From a virus: a DNA stretch of 24,032 nt. Under the pieces are notes generated by a model. That model was not told the origin of the DNA and did not search any database. It saw only the letters and a program-made list of their open reading frames with translations. Every line of letters starts with the position of its first letter. Positions within the stretch are counted from its first letter, which is position 1. The position numbers and the translations under genes were made by a program. Below are positions 1 to 8,430 of this stretch, in pieces. The stretch covers positions 1 through 24,032 of the IMG/VR virus record IMGVR_UViG_3300007540_000104. One strand, written 5' to 3'.

Positions 1-1
1 A

Positions 2-3000
2 ACTTTTACATATGATGATATACAAACATATTTAAAAGATAGATTTACAGGCAGACAAACACAATATTACGGAACACCAGAAACAAGACAAACAAGTACA
101 TTAGACCAAGAAATAGAACTTAATCCATTTATCTTAGATGAACAACTTACAACTTTTGGTTCTGACTTAAGAAAAAGTGGTAGAGCAGAAACACCTGAAG
201 GAAGTAAACCTACAACCCTAAGAATTAGAGATAACTTTGAGTTTGATATAGCTAGAAAAGCAGAAGCATTTGGTGAAACACCAGAAGAATTTGGAGTTAG
301 ACTGACTTCAGAAAATAAATTACCTGAAGAAACTATTAACCAGTTAATAGAATCTGAGCGTGTACGACAAGAAAAAGTATTACCACCTGCTGAAATAGAA
401 CCTAAGATTATAAACTTTAATGAAGTTATAGAAGAAGGTAGAACTAATAAGTTTGCTACAGAGCTTAAGAAAAGATTAAACAAAATAGGACTTAGAGAAA
501 CAGGTGTTATTGTTAGTGATGACATACTATCTTCAGAAAATTTAGTTGCTGGTCAAAGAGGTGAAATAGTATTTGACCCTACACAAACCAGACAAGAACA
601 AACAACAGCACAATATGACCTCAATACTGATACCATATTTTTATCTCTAAATGCTGTAAATCCTGAAGGTACAGCCACAGATATAGAAATACAAGAAAGA
701 CTAGACTCTATTATAGATGCACAAGTTATACATGCGTTTCGTGCTAAAGATTTAATCAACGAAAAAGAATACAACTATCTTAAGAATCAAGTAAGAAGTA
801 GAAAAGTTCCTGCTGCATTTGATGAAAACTACAAAGGCAGAACTTTTTATGAAAGAAGTAAAGCTATCAATGCTTCTAAGGCAGAACAGCTTACATCAGA
901 AGGTAGAGGTGTTGATTATGTAGATGAGCTATATATAGAAAGTGCTATAGCAGATTTATACAAATCAAGAAATATAAAGCCTGACATGCCATCAAAAGCT
1001 AAAGGTATATTTGGTAAGTTCTTAAACTTTTTTAAAAGCATGGGAACAGCTATGCGTTCTTCTGGTTACAAAAAATCATCAGATATATTTAATGACATAG
1101 AGTCTGGCAAGATTGGTAGTAGAAGTAGAGGTGATATAAGAACCTTGCGAGAGTTAGATAGACTGCCAATAACAGCAGAGTTAGCACCTATATCTGAAAT
1201 AGATGAGACTGTAACTCAAACTACTGAAGAAGAAACAGAAGTATCTATAGAAGAAATAGAAGAATTTGATATTGCTGGTGCAACATTTGGTACAGGTACA
1301 GAAACTACAGACTTTATACCTTCTAAGAATGAACCTATTAAAGGAAAAATTATTGGTCCGCCTAAAGGAAGTAGAACTACTACGGCTGGTAAAAGAAAAG
1401 GTCAATATGATGCTAAAAAATTAAGTGAAGAAGAATACCTAGAAGATGCTGGAGCTATTATAGATGGCACTAAAGACAAAGGTCTTATAGGTGCTATGGA
1501 ATGGTTTATAAGAAATGCACCTAGCAAAGATTATGAAGTAATAGCTAAAAGTGTAGTTAAACAACTTAAGAAATTACAATCTAGTTTTAATCTAGACTTT
1601 GATTTTACTATAGCTGATGAAGCATTTCTTGCACAAAAAACAACTAATGATGCCCTTCGCAAAGATATTCAATATATAAAAAAGAAAAGGAGAGGTCTTG
1701 GTGGCGTTTCTATGTACCCTAAACTAGGTGCAAGTTTTAGAGTTTATCTTACAAATTTAGATGGCGGTTATAACGGAGTTAATTTTGAAACTATGTTGCA
1801 TGAAGCTATACATGCAGCAACTCAAGGTGCTACTCATGTAGCAGAAAATCCATTTTACTTTGGAGATGCTGGTGCACAATTAGCTGATAACTACAAAAGA
1901 CTAGAAAATTTACGCAAAAAAATTAATCAAGAAATTAAGAAAACTGGTTCAGTAGATTACTATGTAAGATATGGTACAAAAAATGTAGATGAACTGTTAG
2001 CAGTTGGATTAACTAATAGAAAGTTTCAAGAATTTTTAGAAGGTGTTGAGTATAAACAACAAGGCAGTCAAAATTTATGGGATGCTTTTGTAAATAATGT
2101 TAGACAGTTACTAGGATTACCTGCAAAACAGGGAACAGCTTTATCTGTTTTCTTAAAACAAGCTAGCGGTATGCTTAATCTTGATGCTGACAGTACAAAA
2201 GTAATAGGTAGTTATTTTGAAAGAGGTAGTAGAGGAGCTAGAGCATCAGAGCTAGACCCTCTTACCAGTAGAGGTCCGCCACAAAAACAAGTTATAGAAA
2301 CACAAATTCGTGAACTAGAAAGTAGATTATATGACTTAAACAATGTCCGTAATAGAGAAGGCGGTGCAATGAGCAATGCCAATCTAAATAAACTCGATAG
2401 TCAGATAAGACAAACTGAGACTGAAATACAAACATTACAAAATAAATTAAATAACTTACCACCTGAACAAAAAGATTTATTTAATGCGTTTAAACCTAAC
2501 TCGCGTTCTGAGAATCCCACTCCTTCATTACAACAAGCAGTAGAAAGTGCTGAAGAACTTAGTAAAAAAACACCTAGAGGTGATATACCTCCTTATAATT
2601 TAAATGCTTCTGATGTAGCTTTAAAATCTGCACAAGATTTTGTTAAAGATTTATCTGCTCCTGCTCCTAAACTTCCTGAACTTAACATGGAAGTTCCTGC
2701 AGAATTTTCACAACAAGCTGCACAAAGCGGACATAGAAGCTCAACACTTACATCTGGTGAGCGTTTAATAGATATAGCTGCTGACCCTATAACTAATATA
2801 AAGAAATCATTTAATGGATTTAGGCAAGCTGTTATTGATAGCTTAGACCCTATAACAAAAACTATAATAGATGGTCAAACTAAAGAATGGTATTTACAAG
2901 CAGGAAGAAAAAATCCTAAAACTGGACAACTATGGACTCAAGCTGAAGCAGAATCAGCAGCAGAAGAAGTTAGACTTGCTAACAGTTTAATAACAACACA

Positions 3001-5497
3001 AACAGAAGCATCTATAAGATTAGCAGATAGAGCTAGAGGTATCTTTGCACAAATGCTTACAAGAGGAATACCTGCAGCAAAAATAAAAGGAACTGATTCT
3101 TCAACAGTAGTAAATCAATTAGAAATAGATACTAAATACAATCCATTTATTGACGGAGAAAAAGGTAAAGGTGGCTTTGTTCAGTTTACTGCACCACTTT
3201 ATGCAGACCCTACAGTAGATTTAGAATATGTATTTGGTCTGTATTCTAAACTTAAAAGAATAAAAACATTACAAGATAATGGTGTTGAAATAGACACACC
3301 ACCTTCATTAAAAGATTTAGAACAAATAAAACAAATAGAAAATAACTACAAGAGTGTAGTAGAAGTCTATAACAATTATCAAAAATGGAATAATGGATTA
3401 ATTAGTTTTGCAAGAACTAAAGGTTTATTGAGTGAAGCACAAGCTAAACAATGGATAGAACATTCATCTTACTACCCATTTTATAGAGAAATGATAGATG
3501 ACGAAGGTAGAGTAGCACCTGCTATTGGTGGTGGTTACTTGCCTAACAATCCTTTATCAATAAAAATGAAAGGTTCAGAAAAAGAAATTACTGTGCCTCC
3601 ATTAGAAGCTATAGCCAGAAACTCTTTATCTATTCTTACTGCATCTATGAAAAATGATGGTGTTAGTAAATTAATAAGAGACATAGAAACAATGGGCATG
3701 GCTCGAGAAATTGCTGCTAAAGATACACCAGGATTACAAACAATATTTATGTTTGAAGATGGCAACAAAAAACATTTTTTATTAGAAGACCCAGAAATAT
3801 ATTATGCAGTTCAAACAGTAGGTGGTATTAAAACAGATGCCTTAACCAAATTCTTTGCTATGCCAGCAGGTTTCTTAAGAGACATGGTTACAAGAGACCC
3901 AGGATTTGTTGTTGTAAACATACTTAGAGATACCTTATCTTCTGCTGTTACATCAGGAGTAGAACTAGGTATAGATTCAGATAGCTATACACCAATTGTA
4001 GATTCAGTTAAGAATATGTTTGGCGATATGCAAGACTTAGAAAAGTTTGGAATCATAGGTGGTTATGACTTTGCTAATGATGAAGGTGACATTGTTCAAT
4101 TCATGGCTAGAACTAGAAGGCAACAAGGACTCTCACCAAATAACGGAATGAACGCAGAAGATATTTTCTTCAAGATGTGGGATGGACTTGGTGGATTAAC
4201 AACTAAATCTGATGGTGCAACTCGTAAAGCTGTATATGATTCAGTTTATAAAAATGCAATTAAAGAAGGACAGACTGAAGGCGAAGCTCAATCAAGAGCA
4301 TCTTATCAGGCTTTAGAAATTATTAACTTTGGTCGTAGAGGGAACTCACCAACTTTCAAACTTATTACTGCATCAATACCATTTTTAAATGCAAGAATAC
4401 AAGGTCTTGATGTTCTATACAGGTCTTTCTCTGGTAAATATTCTGCTACAGAAAGTTTGCAAGAAAATGAAAGCATGCAAGATGTAAGAAATAGAATTGC
4501 AAAAACAGCCCTGTTAAGAGGTTTGAGCTTGATGGGAATAACTGCATTATATTATTTACTGGTAAGTGATACTGAAGATTACAAAGAAGCTAAACGAGAA
4601 ATCAGAGATGACAACTGGTTATTACCTACACCTTGGGATTACACAGTCAAGATACCTATACCTTTTGAAGTAGGTATGTTGTTCAAAGCTTTACCTGAGA
4701 GGGTAATTGATATGGCTTGGGGTCAAGTAGAAAAAGACCCATTGAAATCTATAACAAGACAAATAGCTACATCTACCAAGATACCAGTTATAGGTGGAGA
4801 CATAAGTATTCAAGCTGTAAAACCTTTGTTCGAGGCTATCACTAATAGAAGTGCTTTTACAGGCACAGATATAGTTCCTTACTACAAGTTAGGTAAACAA
4901 GGAGGCTATCAATCTAATCCACAAACAAACGAGTTAGCGAGGCTTATAGGCGAAGCCCTCAACATATCACCTATTAAGATAGAATATGTCTTAAAAGGCT
5001 ATACAGGAACTCTGGGAGGGTATGCTTTATCTGTTGCTGATAGTATTACTAGAACAGCTACAGGAAGCCCATACATTCCTAAAAACGCTTTTAATAATCC
5101 TACTAACTTTACACAACTACCAGTCTTTAAAAGACTACTTGTTGATACTAAGAAAATGGGAGGACTGCAACAGCAGTTTTATGAGTTAAGAGGCGAAGTA
5201 AATAAGGTTACACAGACCATGAACAGCCTGAAGAAAGACAAACGATTTGATGAACTGGCAACTTATAGAGCCAACTATCAAGGTGTAATGAATGTTAAGG
5301 GTCAAGTAAGAGCCTTAGAGAGATACCTAGAGAACTGGAGAAAGAAAAGAGATGCCGTTATGAGAAGGGATGATATCTCCGTTGTAGTTAAATCTGACTT
5401 AGTTAGAGAACTAGAAATGCAAAGAGACCAACGACTAGCCTTCGTGCCTGAACTAAGGAAGAAAGCTAATGTCCCTGTGTTCCAAGGTGGTCTGTAA
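2..5497 (+). CDS. Giant polyvalent virion-associated protein, 5' end outside window (metallopeptidase + LPD38-like)
   Basis: The reading frame is open from base 2 to the TAA at 5495-5497, giving at least 1831 residues. The ATG at 986 is internal to an uninterrupted frame, so no start is assigned. Numbering from base 2: a degenerate zinc-peptidase copy lies around residues 205-350, where the HExxH position reads A-Q-V-I-H (H244) but the later E-S-A-I-A-D-L-Y segment is kept. A second copy at about 560-720 is intact: H600-E601-A-I-H604, with a probable third ligand E664 in an N-V-D-E-L-L context. A coiled-coil stretch follows at about 764-820. An LPD38-like region (R-D-P-G-F then N-I-L-R-D-T) begins near residue 1290, and a hydrophobic segment lies near 1510. 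Such multidomain proteins of phages are thought to be packaged or ejected with the DNA; that role is inferred. It converges with the minus-strand gene at 5453 and overlaps it by 45 nt. Confidence 0.85.
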   Translation, partial: TFTYDDIQTYLKDRFTGRQTQYYGTPETRQTSTLDQEIELNPFILDEQLTTFGSDLRKSGRAETPEGSKPTTLRIRDNFEFDIARKAEAFGETPEEFGVRLTSENKLPEETINQLIESERVRQEKVLPPAEIEPKIINFNEVIEEGRTNKFATELKKRLNKIGLRETGVIVSDDILSSENLVAGQRGEIVFDPTQTRQEQTTAQYDLNTDTIFLSLNAVNPEGTATDIEIQERLDSIIDAQVIHAFRAKDLINEKEYNYLKNQVRSRKVPAAFDENYKGRTFYERSKAINASKAEQLTSEGRGVDYVDELYIESAIADLYKSRNIKPDMPSKAKGIFGKFLNFFKSMGTAMRSSGYKKSSDIFNDIESGKIGSRSRGDIRTLRELDRLPITAELAPISEIDETVTQTTEEETEVSIEEIEEFDIAGATFGTGTETTDFIPSKNEPIKGKIIGPPKGSRTTTAGKRKGQYDAKKLSEEEYLEDAGAIIDGTKDKGLIGAMEWFIRNAPSKDYEVIAKSVVKQLKKLQSSFNLDFDFTIADEAFLAQKTTNDALRKDIQYIKKKRRGLGGVSMYPKLGASFRVYLTNLDGGYNGVNFETMLHEAIHAATQGATHVAENPFYFGDAGAQLADNYKRLENLRKKINQEIKKTGSVDYYVRYGTKNVDELLAVGLTNRKFQEFLEGVEYKQQGSQNLWDAFVNNVRQLLGLPAKQGTALSVFLKQASGMLNLDADSTKVIGSYFERGSRGARASELDPLTSRGPPQKQVIETQIRELESRLYDLNNVRNREGGAMSNANLNKLDSQIRQTETEIQTLQNKLNNLPPEQKDLFNAFKPNSRSENPTPSLQQAVESAEELSKKTPRGDIPPYNLNASDVALKSAQDFVKDLSAPAPKLPELNMEVPAEFSQQAAQSGHRSSTLTSGERLIDIAADPITNIKKSFNGFRQAVIDSLDPITKTIIDGQTKEWYLQAGRKNPKTGQLWTQAEAESAAEEVRLANSLITTQTEASIRLADRARGIFAQMLTRGIPAAKIKGTDSSTVVNQLEIDTKYNPFIDGEKGKGGFVQFTAPLYADPTVDLEYVFGLYSKLKRIKTLQDNGVEIDTPPSLKDLEQIKQIENNYKSVVEVYNNYQKWNNGLISFARTKGLLSEAQAKQWIEHSSYYPFYREMIDDEGRVAPAIGGGYLPNNPLSIKMKGSEKEITVPPLEAIARNSLSILTASMKNDGVSKLIRDIETMGMAREIAAKDTPGLQTIFMFEDGNKKHFLLEDPEIYYAVQTVGGIKTDALTKFFAMPAGFLRDMVTRDPGFVVVNILRDTLSSAVTSGVELGIDSDSYTPIVDSVKNMFGDMQDLEKFGIIGGYDFANDEGDIVQFMARTRRQQGLSPNNGMNAEDIFFKMWDGLGGLTTKSDGATRKAVYDSVYKNAIKEGQTEGEAQSRASYQALEIINFGRRGNSPTFKLITASIPFLNARIQGLDVLYRSFSGKYSATESLQENESMQDVRNRIAKTALLRGLSLMGITALYYLLVSDTEDYKEAKREIRDDNWLLPTPWDYTVKIPIPFEVGMLFKALPERVIDMAWGQVEKDPLKSITRQIATSTKIPVIGGDISIQAVKPLFEAITNRSAFTGTDIVPYYKLGKQGGYQSNPQTNELARLIGEALNISPIKIEYVLKGYTGTLGGYALSVADSITRTATGSPYIPKNAFNNPTNFTQLPVFKRLLVDTKKMGGLQQQFYELRGEVNKVTQTMNSLKKDKRFDELATYRANYQGVMNVKGQVRALERYLENWRKKRDAVMRRDDISVVVKSDLVRELEMQRDQRLAFVPELRKKANVPVFQGGL
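4548..4563 (-). repeat. Dispersed motif, weaker copy within the giant gene
   Basis: On the minus strand ACCAGTAAATAATATA; it matches the motif but lies in coding sequence and may be chance. Confidence 0.3.
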
Positions 5498-5818
5498 TTC
5501 GTCTATCATCTTTTCTTCTTTCAACTGCTTTAGTCTAAAGAAGTCTTTATGCTCAGGATAACGAGCATGAAACAACCTAGCGTAGAAACAGATGTAGTCA
5601 TTACTAATCTTAAACTCTCCACCGCTTGTCTCTATCTCACTATGCCAACGAATCCTGTTGATAATCGCCCAATGCGAGTAGTTTTTTCTACCTGACTTGA
5701 TTGCTTCAAGGGTGTATTCCTCAAACTTCAACCAAACATCAGGGTTTTTTTTGTGCCACTCCCACCAAACTTCCTTCCTTTCTTGCAAATCTGCTTGCAG
5801 TTGTTCCATTAACTTCAT
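5453..5818 (-). CDS. Conserved phage protein of unknown function, 121 aa
   Basis: It starts at ATG 5818 with a GGAGG Shine-Dalgarno 7 nt upstream. The protein has a W-E-W-H-K-K-N-P opening, then an I-N-R-I-R-W-H segment near residue 55 and an S-N-D-Y-I-C-F-Y-A-R-L-F segment near residue 73, followed by P-E-H-K-D-F-F. This pattern recurs in uncharacterised proteins next to recombination genes of many phages; I recall the pattern but know no function. It is charged and soluble with no membrane segment. As the last gene of the minus-strand replication run, it ends 45 nt inside the opposing giant gene. No terminator is visible between them. Confidence 0.8.
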   Translation of the reverse strand: MKLMEQLQADLQERKEVWWEWHKKNPDVWLKFEEYTLEAIKSGRKNYSHWAIINRIRWHSEIETSGGEFKISNDYICFYARLFHARYPEHKDFFRLKQLKEEKMIDELQTTLEHRDISFLP

Positions 5819-5841
5819 GATTTTCCTCCAGAAAAATTCTA

Positions 5842-6243
5842 TTAACTAGTTAAATATTTTTTATCCTTGATGGTATCTATCACCAACACACATCTTGGGT
5901 TATCTTTCTCCACCCCACCAAACTTATAAATCACTTCTTTGATTTGCTCAAAACTATCATCCACTAACACTTCTGCTTTAACCAAAGCATCGCAAGTAAA
6001 CTTATCTATTATTGAACAGGGATTGCTGATGTCTAATCTTCTATTGCTTTTAGCGTAATAGGTGTATGTCAAACGAACAGGTTTTTCATAGGTCGGATGA
6101 CTGATTCTATCAACTAGATTTTCAGAGTATATCCTCTTAGCACTAGACAGTATTCGGTAATGAGCGTTGCGATAGTTGTTTAAGTTCAAGATAAACTTCT
6201 TGTTCTTGGAATAGTAAACTTCTAATGGTAAATCAATCCTCAT
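5842..6243 (-). CDS. rusA: RusA-like Holliday junction resolvase
   Basis: RusA is a small homodimeric, metal-dependent endonuclease that cuts four-way DNA junctions and can trim branched phage DNA before packaging. The 133 residues match the usual family length. The acidic active-site pattern is visible: D71-I-S-N74, I-I-D-K81 with D85-A-L, then D95-D96. An N-terminal S-K-N-K-K-F and N-N-Y-R-N segment precedes it, as in the family. It sits in the same run as the annealing protein, exonuclease and Ref-like nuclease, which suits recombination-dependent replication. Its last codons and stop lie within a copy of the dispersed ACYRGT motif, so the C-terminus reads K-Y-L-T-S. The 59 bp gap upstream holds another copy. 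Confidence 0.88.
   Translation of the reverse strand: MRIDLPLEVYYSKNKKFILNLNNYRNAHYRILSSAKRIYSENLVDRISHPTYEKPVRLTYTYYAKSNRRLDISNPCSIIDKFTCDALVKAEVLVDDSFEQIKEVIYKFGGVEKDNPRCVLVIDTIKDKKYLTS
5843..5862 (+). repeat. Dispersed ACYRGT motif, copy 1
   Basis: TAACTAGTTAAATATTTTTT, at the 3' end of the RusA gene and containing its stop codon. Confidence 0.7.
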
Positions 6244-6265
6244 CCTGCTTCCCCGAAATATCTAT

Positions 6266-6283
6266 AACCAGTAAATATTTTTT
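6266..6283 (+). repeat. Dispersed ACYRGT motif, copy 2
   Basis: AACCAGTAAATATTTTTT, in the gap between the Ref-like and RusA genes, next to a GCAGC / GCTGC hairpin. Confidence 0.7.
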
Positions 6284-6302
6284 ATTGCAGCTCCAGGCTG
6301 CG

Positions 6303-6626
6303 TCAAAATGGTAGGTCATCATAGAAGTTATCTCCCTTTAATAATTTATCTACTTGCTCTAATAATTCTTGTTCAGTTCCATATGCTTTTACGAACCTAG
6401 CTTTATAGGGATGTCTGCTTATAGGCTCTTTATCACTCCCCATACGATGATGCTCAAAGCATAATGGTAATACTTTGAAATGTGCATCTTGTTTAGTTTT
6501 CCCTTCGATGTGATGAATCTCACAGGGTACATATAATCTGCCTTGATTCCTACAAACAATACATCCTAACTGACTAACATCATCCATGTGCTTAGACTCT
6601 GCCTTGTTAGGACTTCTGCCTTTCAT
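6303..6626 (-). CDS. Ref-like HNH nuclease with an SSB-like C-terminal tip
   Basis: The 107 residues carry a zinc/HNH arrangement: C22-x2-C25, then C35-E-I-H38-H39, L-P-L-C56 and E-H59-H60, with S-R71-H72-P and a Y-G-T-E segment after it. This matches the phage P1 Ref (recombination enhancement, RecA-dependent nuclease) group, which cuts DNA at RecA-made D-loops. The start ATG at 6626 overlaps the stop of the upstream 50-residue gene in an ATGA arrangement, pointing to translational coupling. The protein ends in D-D-L-P-F, which resembles the tip by which bacterial SSB recruits partner proteins. RecA dependence in this phage is not shown. Confidence 0.82.
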   Translation of the reverse strand: MKGRSPNKAESKHMDDVSQLGCIVCRNQGRLYVPCEIHHIEGKTKQDAHFKVLPLCFEHHRMGSDKEPISRHPYKARFVKAYGTEQELLEQVDKLLKGDNFYDDLPF

Positions 6627-6775
6627 ATCTGCGTTTCTTTTATAAGTTCTGTAGCATCTTTTATTGATAGTTCTGTAAGCATAGAAGCAATTAGTAATAA
6701 AGCTAACTGCTTCTTTTGATGTTCAGATAAATCTAATATTTTATTTAATAAAGCCTTGGTTATCTTACGCTCCAT
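6623..6775 (-). CDS. Small hypothetical protein, 50 aa
   Basis: The likely start is the ATG at 6775, with a GGAAAGAG-type purine stretch upstream inside the preceding gene, which it overlaps by 11 nt. An in-frame start further upstream would overlap that gene by about 70 nt and lacks a ribosome site. The product is helical and leucine-rich (A-L-L-N-K-I-L-D-L-S near residue 10) with a short hydrophobic L-A-L-L-L-I-A stretch. I do not recognise a family. The ATGA overlap with the Ref-like gene suggests coupled translation. Confidence 0.55.
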   Translation of the reverse strand: MERKITKALLNKILDLSEHQKKQLALLLIASMLTELSIKDATELIKETQI

Positions 6776-7100
6776 ATCTAGCTTGCTCTTTCCTTGCGGA
6801 CACTTGTTCTGTTCTCCATTGCTCAAAGCCAATCTCTAATGCCCTTAACTCAATCTTCAAAGCACTCAATCCACTCTTATAACTAGCAACTTTAAGTCTA
6901 GCTTGAAACAACTCATCCTTGCTTTCAGCATAAGTATCTTGTGCGGAAGTAGTCTTGATACCTTCTCCCAATGCTTGCACCTTTAATATTGCTTGTAGCT
7001 TCTTGACTTCGGCATCTGACTTTAATACTGAATACTCACACTTCTCTATAAGAGGAGCAAGTTCCCTTATCTTGTGCATCCAATTCTCAACTTCAATCAT
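6765..7100 (-). CDS. Coiled-coil hypothetical protein, 111 aa
   Basis: The start is the ATG at 7100, with an AAGGTGGG ribosome site about 5 nt upstream inside the previous gene; the two overlap by 8 nt. An in-frame GTG 9 nt earlier is less well placed. The sequence is almost entirely helical with heptad-like spacing (leucine, lysine and glutamate rich), typical of small dimeric coiled-coil proteins near phage recombination genes. It has no cysteine cluster or catalytic motif. Function unknown. Confidence 0.7.
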   Translation of the reverse strand: MIEVENWMHKIRELAPLIEKCEYSVLKSDAEVKKLQAILKVQALGEGIKTTSAQDTYAESKDELFQARLKVASYKSGLSALKIELRALEIGFEQWRTEQVSARKEQARYGA

Positions 7101-7248
7101 CAAACCCACCTTCTAGTTTCTGCCTGTTATCTTCTTCTGCCTCATCATCTAATCCCATGATGATTACTTTGTCGCTAACAAACTTCTTACCAAAATCTGC
7201 CTCTAGCTTTTCTTTAAGCTTCTTATTAAATTCATCTACACTAGCCAT
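7093..7248 (-). CDS. Small acidic protein, 51 aa
   Basis: This short gene begins at ATG 7248, preceded by GGAGG at a normal 7 nt distance, and ends with TGA at 7093-7095. It starts M-A-S-V-D-E-F-N-K-K and ends acidic (E-G-G-F-D-D). It overlaps both neighbours by exactly 8 nt, filling what would otherwise be a 140 bp hole in the run; that spacing and the strong ribosome site are the main evidence. No family recognised. Confidence 0.72.
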   Translation of the reverse strand: MASVDEFNKKLKEKLEADFGKKFVSDKVIIMGLDDEAEEDNRQKLEGGFDD

Positions 7249-7471
7249 TAGATTCCCTCCTGTCCTCATCTTCTAAATATTGACATTCATCACACCATAA
7301 CCAACTATTGTTTATATGATGTTTTATATTGTCTAAAAAATCGAAAACATTTCTTTTAACATCATCTTTGTCTATAAGAAAAATACTATCATCAGAAGGT
7401 AATACTTCTTTACACTCTGTACAAATTAATCCTAGTGCATTTGGCTTACTTAATTCATCTAACTTAGGCAC
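7241..7471 (-). CDS. Small zinc-ribbon-like protein, 76 aa
   Basis: Two CxxC knuckles are visible: I-C-T-E-C near residue 17 and W-C-D-E-C near residue 60, separated by an acidic, aromatic middle. This suggests one structural zinc. The start is GTG 7471, with GGAGG 6 nt upstream; a TTG 15 nt earlier lies before that ribosome site and is unlikely. It overlaps the upstream gene by 8 nt (GTGCCTAA) and the downstream gene by 8 nt. It could bind nucleic acid or protein; nothing decides between them. Confidence 0.7.
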   Translation of the reverse strand: MPKLDELSKPNALGLICTECKEVLPSDDSIFLIDKDDVKRNVFDFLDNIKHHINNSWLWCDECQYLEDEDRRESNG

Positions 7472-7787
7472 AGGCTTCCTCCTCAAAAGTTTCTAATCCG
7501 TCTGCGATTATCTGTTGTAAATCCCAGTCTCCAAGATGCTCTGCTAAAACCCTAGCATCATCCCTAGAAACTTCCTCCCAATCATATATAGAAACAATCC
7601 TACAATCAGACCACCAATCATCGTCTTGTAAATTTATATAACCAAATTGCCATGCAAGAAAATTCTGTTGCCAATTCTTATGGTCTGCATCTAATTGCTT
7701 ATCTGTCATTTTAGTTCTGACTAAAACCTTATCGTAATACTCATGTTCTCCGTCTCTGTTATGGTCTGTAATTAAAAAATATCTCAT
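7464..7787 (-). CDS. Hypothetical phage protein, 107 aa, acidic and tryptophan-rich
   Basis: The start is ATG 7787, whose A is shared with the upstream gene's TAA stop; a GGAGG lies 7 nt before it. The protein opens M-R-Y-F-L-I-T-D-H and contains a W-Q-Q-N-F-L-A-W segment, D-D-D-W-W-S-D, and a C-terminal helix rich in glutamate. It has no cysteine motif or membrane segment. I do not recognise a named family. Confidence 0.72.
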   Translation of the reverse strand: MRYFLITDHNRDGEHEYYDKVLVRTKMTDKQLDADHKNWQQNFLAWQFGYINLQDDDWWSDCRIVSIYDWEEVSRDDARVLAEHLGDWDLQQIIADGLETFEEEACA

Positions 7788-7969
7788 TATACTTTCCTCC
7801 AACCAACAACTAAAAAGTCTATATCTTCAAATTCCTCATCCTCTAAAGCCTTTTCAGGCAACCATTCAGCTAATTGCTGATGAGACTTACCACCAAACCA
7901 AGCGAATCCTTGCTCGCTTTCCATAGGATTCCAACCCTCTTTTCTAATTTCTGTAATGTTCTTAGCCAT
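7787..7969 (-). CDS. Small hypothetical protein, 60 aa
   Basis: The start is ATG 7969, with GGAGAAAAAG upstream. The frame stays open 120 nt further upstream, but that stretch encodes an implausible lysine/arginine run and overlaps a better gene in another frame, so it is not used. The product reads M-A-K-N-I-T-E-I-R-K and later W-F-G-G-K-S-H, ending D-F-L-V-V-G-W-R-K-V. Its stop shares one base with the next start (TAATG). Function unknown. Confidence 0.68.
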   Translation of the reverse strand: MAKNITEIRKEGWNPMESEQGFAWFGGKSHQQLAEWLPEKALEDEEFEDIDFLVVGWRKV

Positions 7970-8102
7970 TCTTTTTCTCCTTCTTTGTTTTCTCTTTTTT
8001 AGTATCTTTGTCCTTACGAAAAATCCTGTCAAAATTTTCATCAAACTTATCTTTATCGTAAGGCTTCTGTATACTCCCTTTACCACCATGCCACTTAGTC
8101 AT
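7962..8102 (-). CDS. Small basic phage protein, 46 aa (T-K-W-H-G-G-K-G type)
   Basis: The gene starts at ATG 8102 and stops at 7962-7964. It opens M-T-K-W-H-G-G-K-G-S and has a D-K-F-D-E-N-F-D-R-I-F segment before a lysine-rich tail. I recognise this as a recurrent tiny protein of phage replication regions with no assigned function. It overlaps the gene on each side by 8 nt, as elsewhere in this run. The shared pattern and the tight spacing support it over the overlapping basic frame. Confidence 0.72.
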   Translation of the reverse strand: MTKWHGGKGSIQKPYDKDKFDENFDRIFRKDKDTKKEKTKKEKKNG

Positions 8103-8190
8103 TGTGTCTATTCTTAAACATTCTATCTGCCGTTCTTTGAAAAGATTTCTCCAAAAATCTGTTCCAAAGATTACTCAAAAACTCTCTCAT
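8095..8190 (-). CDS. Very small hypothetical protein, 31 aa
   Basis: The gene starts at ATG 8190 in an ATGA overlap with the stop of the upstream gene and ends 8 nt inside the next start. It reads M-R-E-F-L-S-N-L-W-N-R-F and is basic and amphipathic. Support is positional (exact 4- and 8-nt overlaps, GGAGGG 11 nt upstream) rather than by family. Confidence 0.5.
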   Translation of the reverse strand: MREFLSNLWNRFLEKSFQRTADRMFKNRHND

Positions 8191-8393
8191 TCTTCTTCAA
8201 CCCTCCATGCAAAAGGTTTTAACACCGCTCTCTTAAAAGCTTTGTTCCCATACTGTTCATTAAAAATCCTTTGAGCAACTTCTTCGTTGTAAGGTTCTTC
8301 TTTGTTGTCTCTTTTTTCTTTTGTATTCATACTAAACCAAACTTGGAAGTTTGATTTGTAATCAGATTGGTCATCGTATTTGAATTGTTCCAT
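8187..8393 (-). CDS. Hypothetical protein, 68 aa
   Basis: It starts at ATG 8393 behind a GGAGAGCTGGG purine stretch. The protein is hydrophilic, rich in lysine and glutamate, and ends W-R-V-E-E-E. There is no recognised domain. It follows a 22 bp gap containing part of a dispersed motif copy, then leads the coupled chain of genes that continues down to 6303. Confidence 0.65.
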   Translation of the reverse strand: MEQFKYDDQSDYKSNFQVWFSMNTKEKRDNKEEPYNEEVAQRIFNEQYGNKAFKRAVLKPFAWRVEEE

Positions 8394-8410
8394 CCCAGCT
8401 CTCCATAAAA

Positions 8411-8430
8411 AAATATTATTTACTAGTTAA
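8411..8430 (-). repeat. Dispersed ACYRGT motif, copy 3
   Basis: On the minus strand TTAACTAGTAAATAATATTT; it supplies the last codons and the stop of the 75-residue gene. Confidence 0.75.

Noticed and set aside
986-988. ATG at 986 as start of the giant gene
   Set aside because: The frame is open upstream to the window edge, the upstream sequence is protein-like and belongs to the same peptidase-like domain, and no ribosome site is visible.
7970-8089. N-terminal extension of the 60-residue gene (basic, lysine/arginine-rich)
   Set aside because: It overlaps the better supported 46-residue gene in another frame, and a ribosome site precedes the ATG at 7969.
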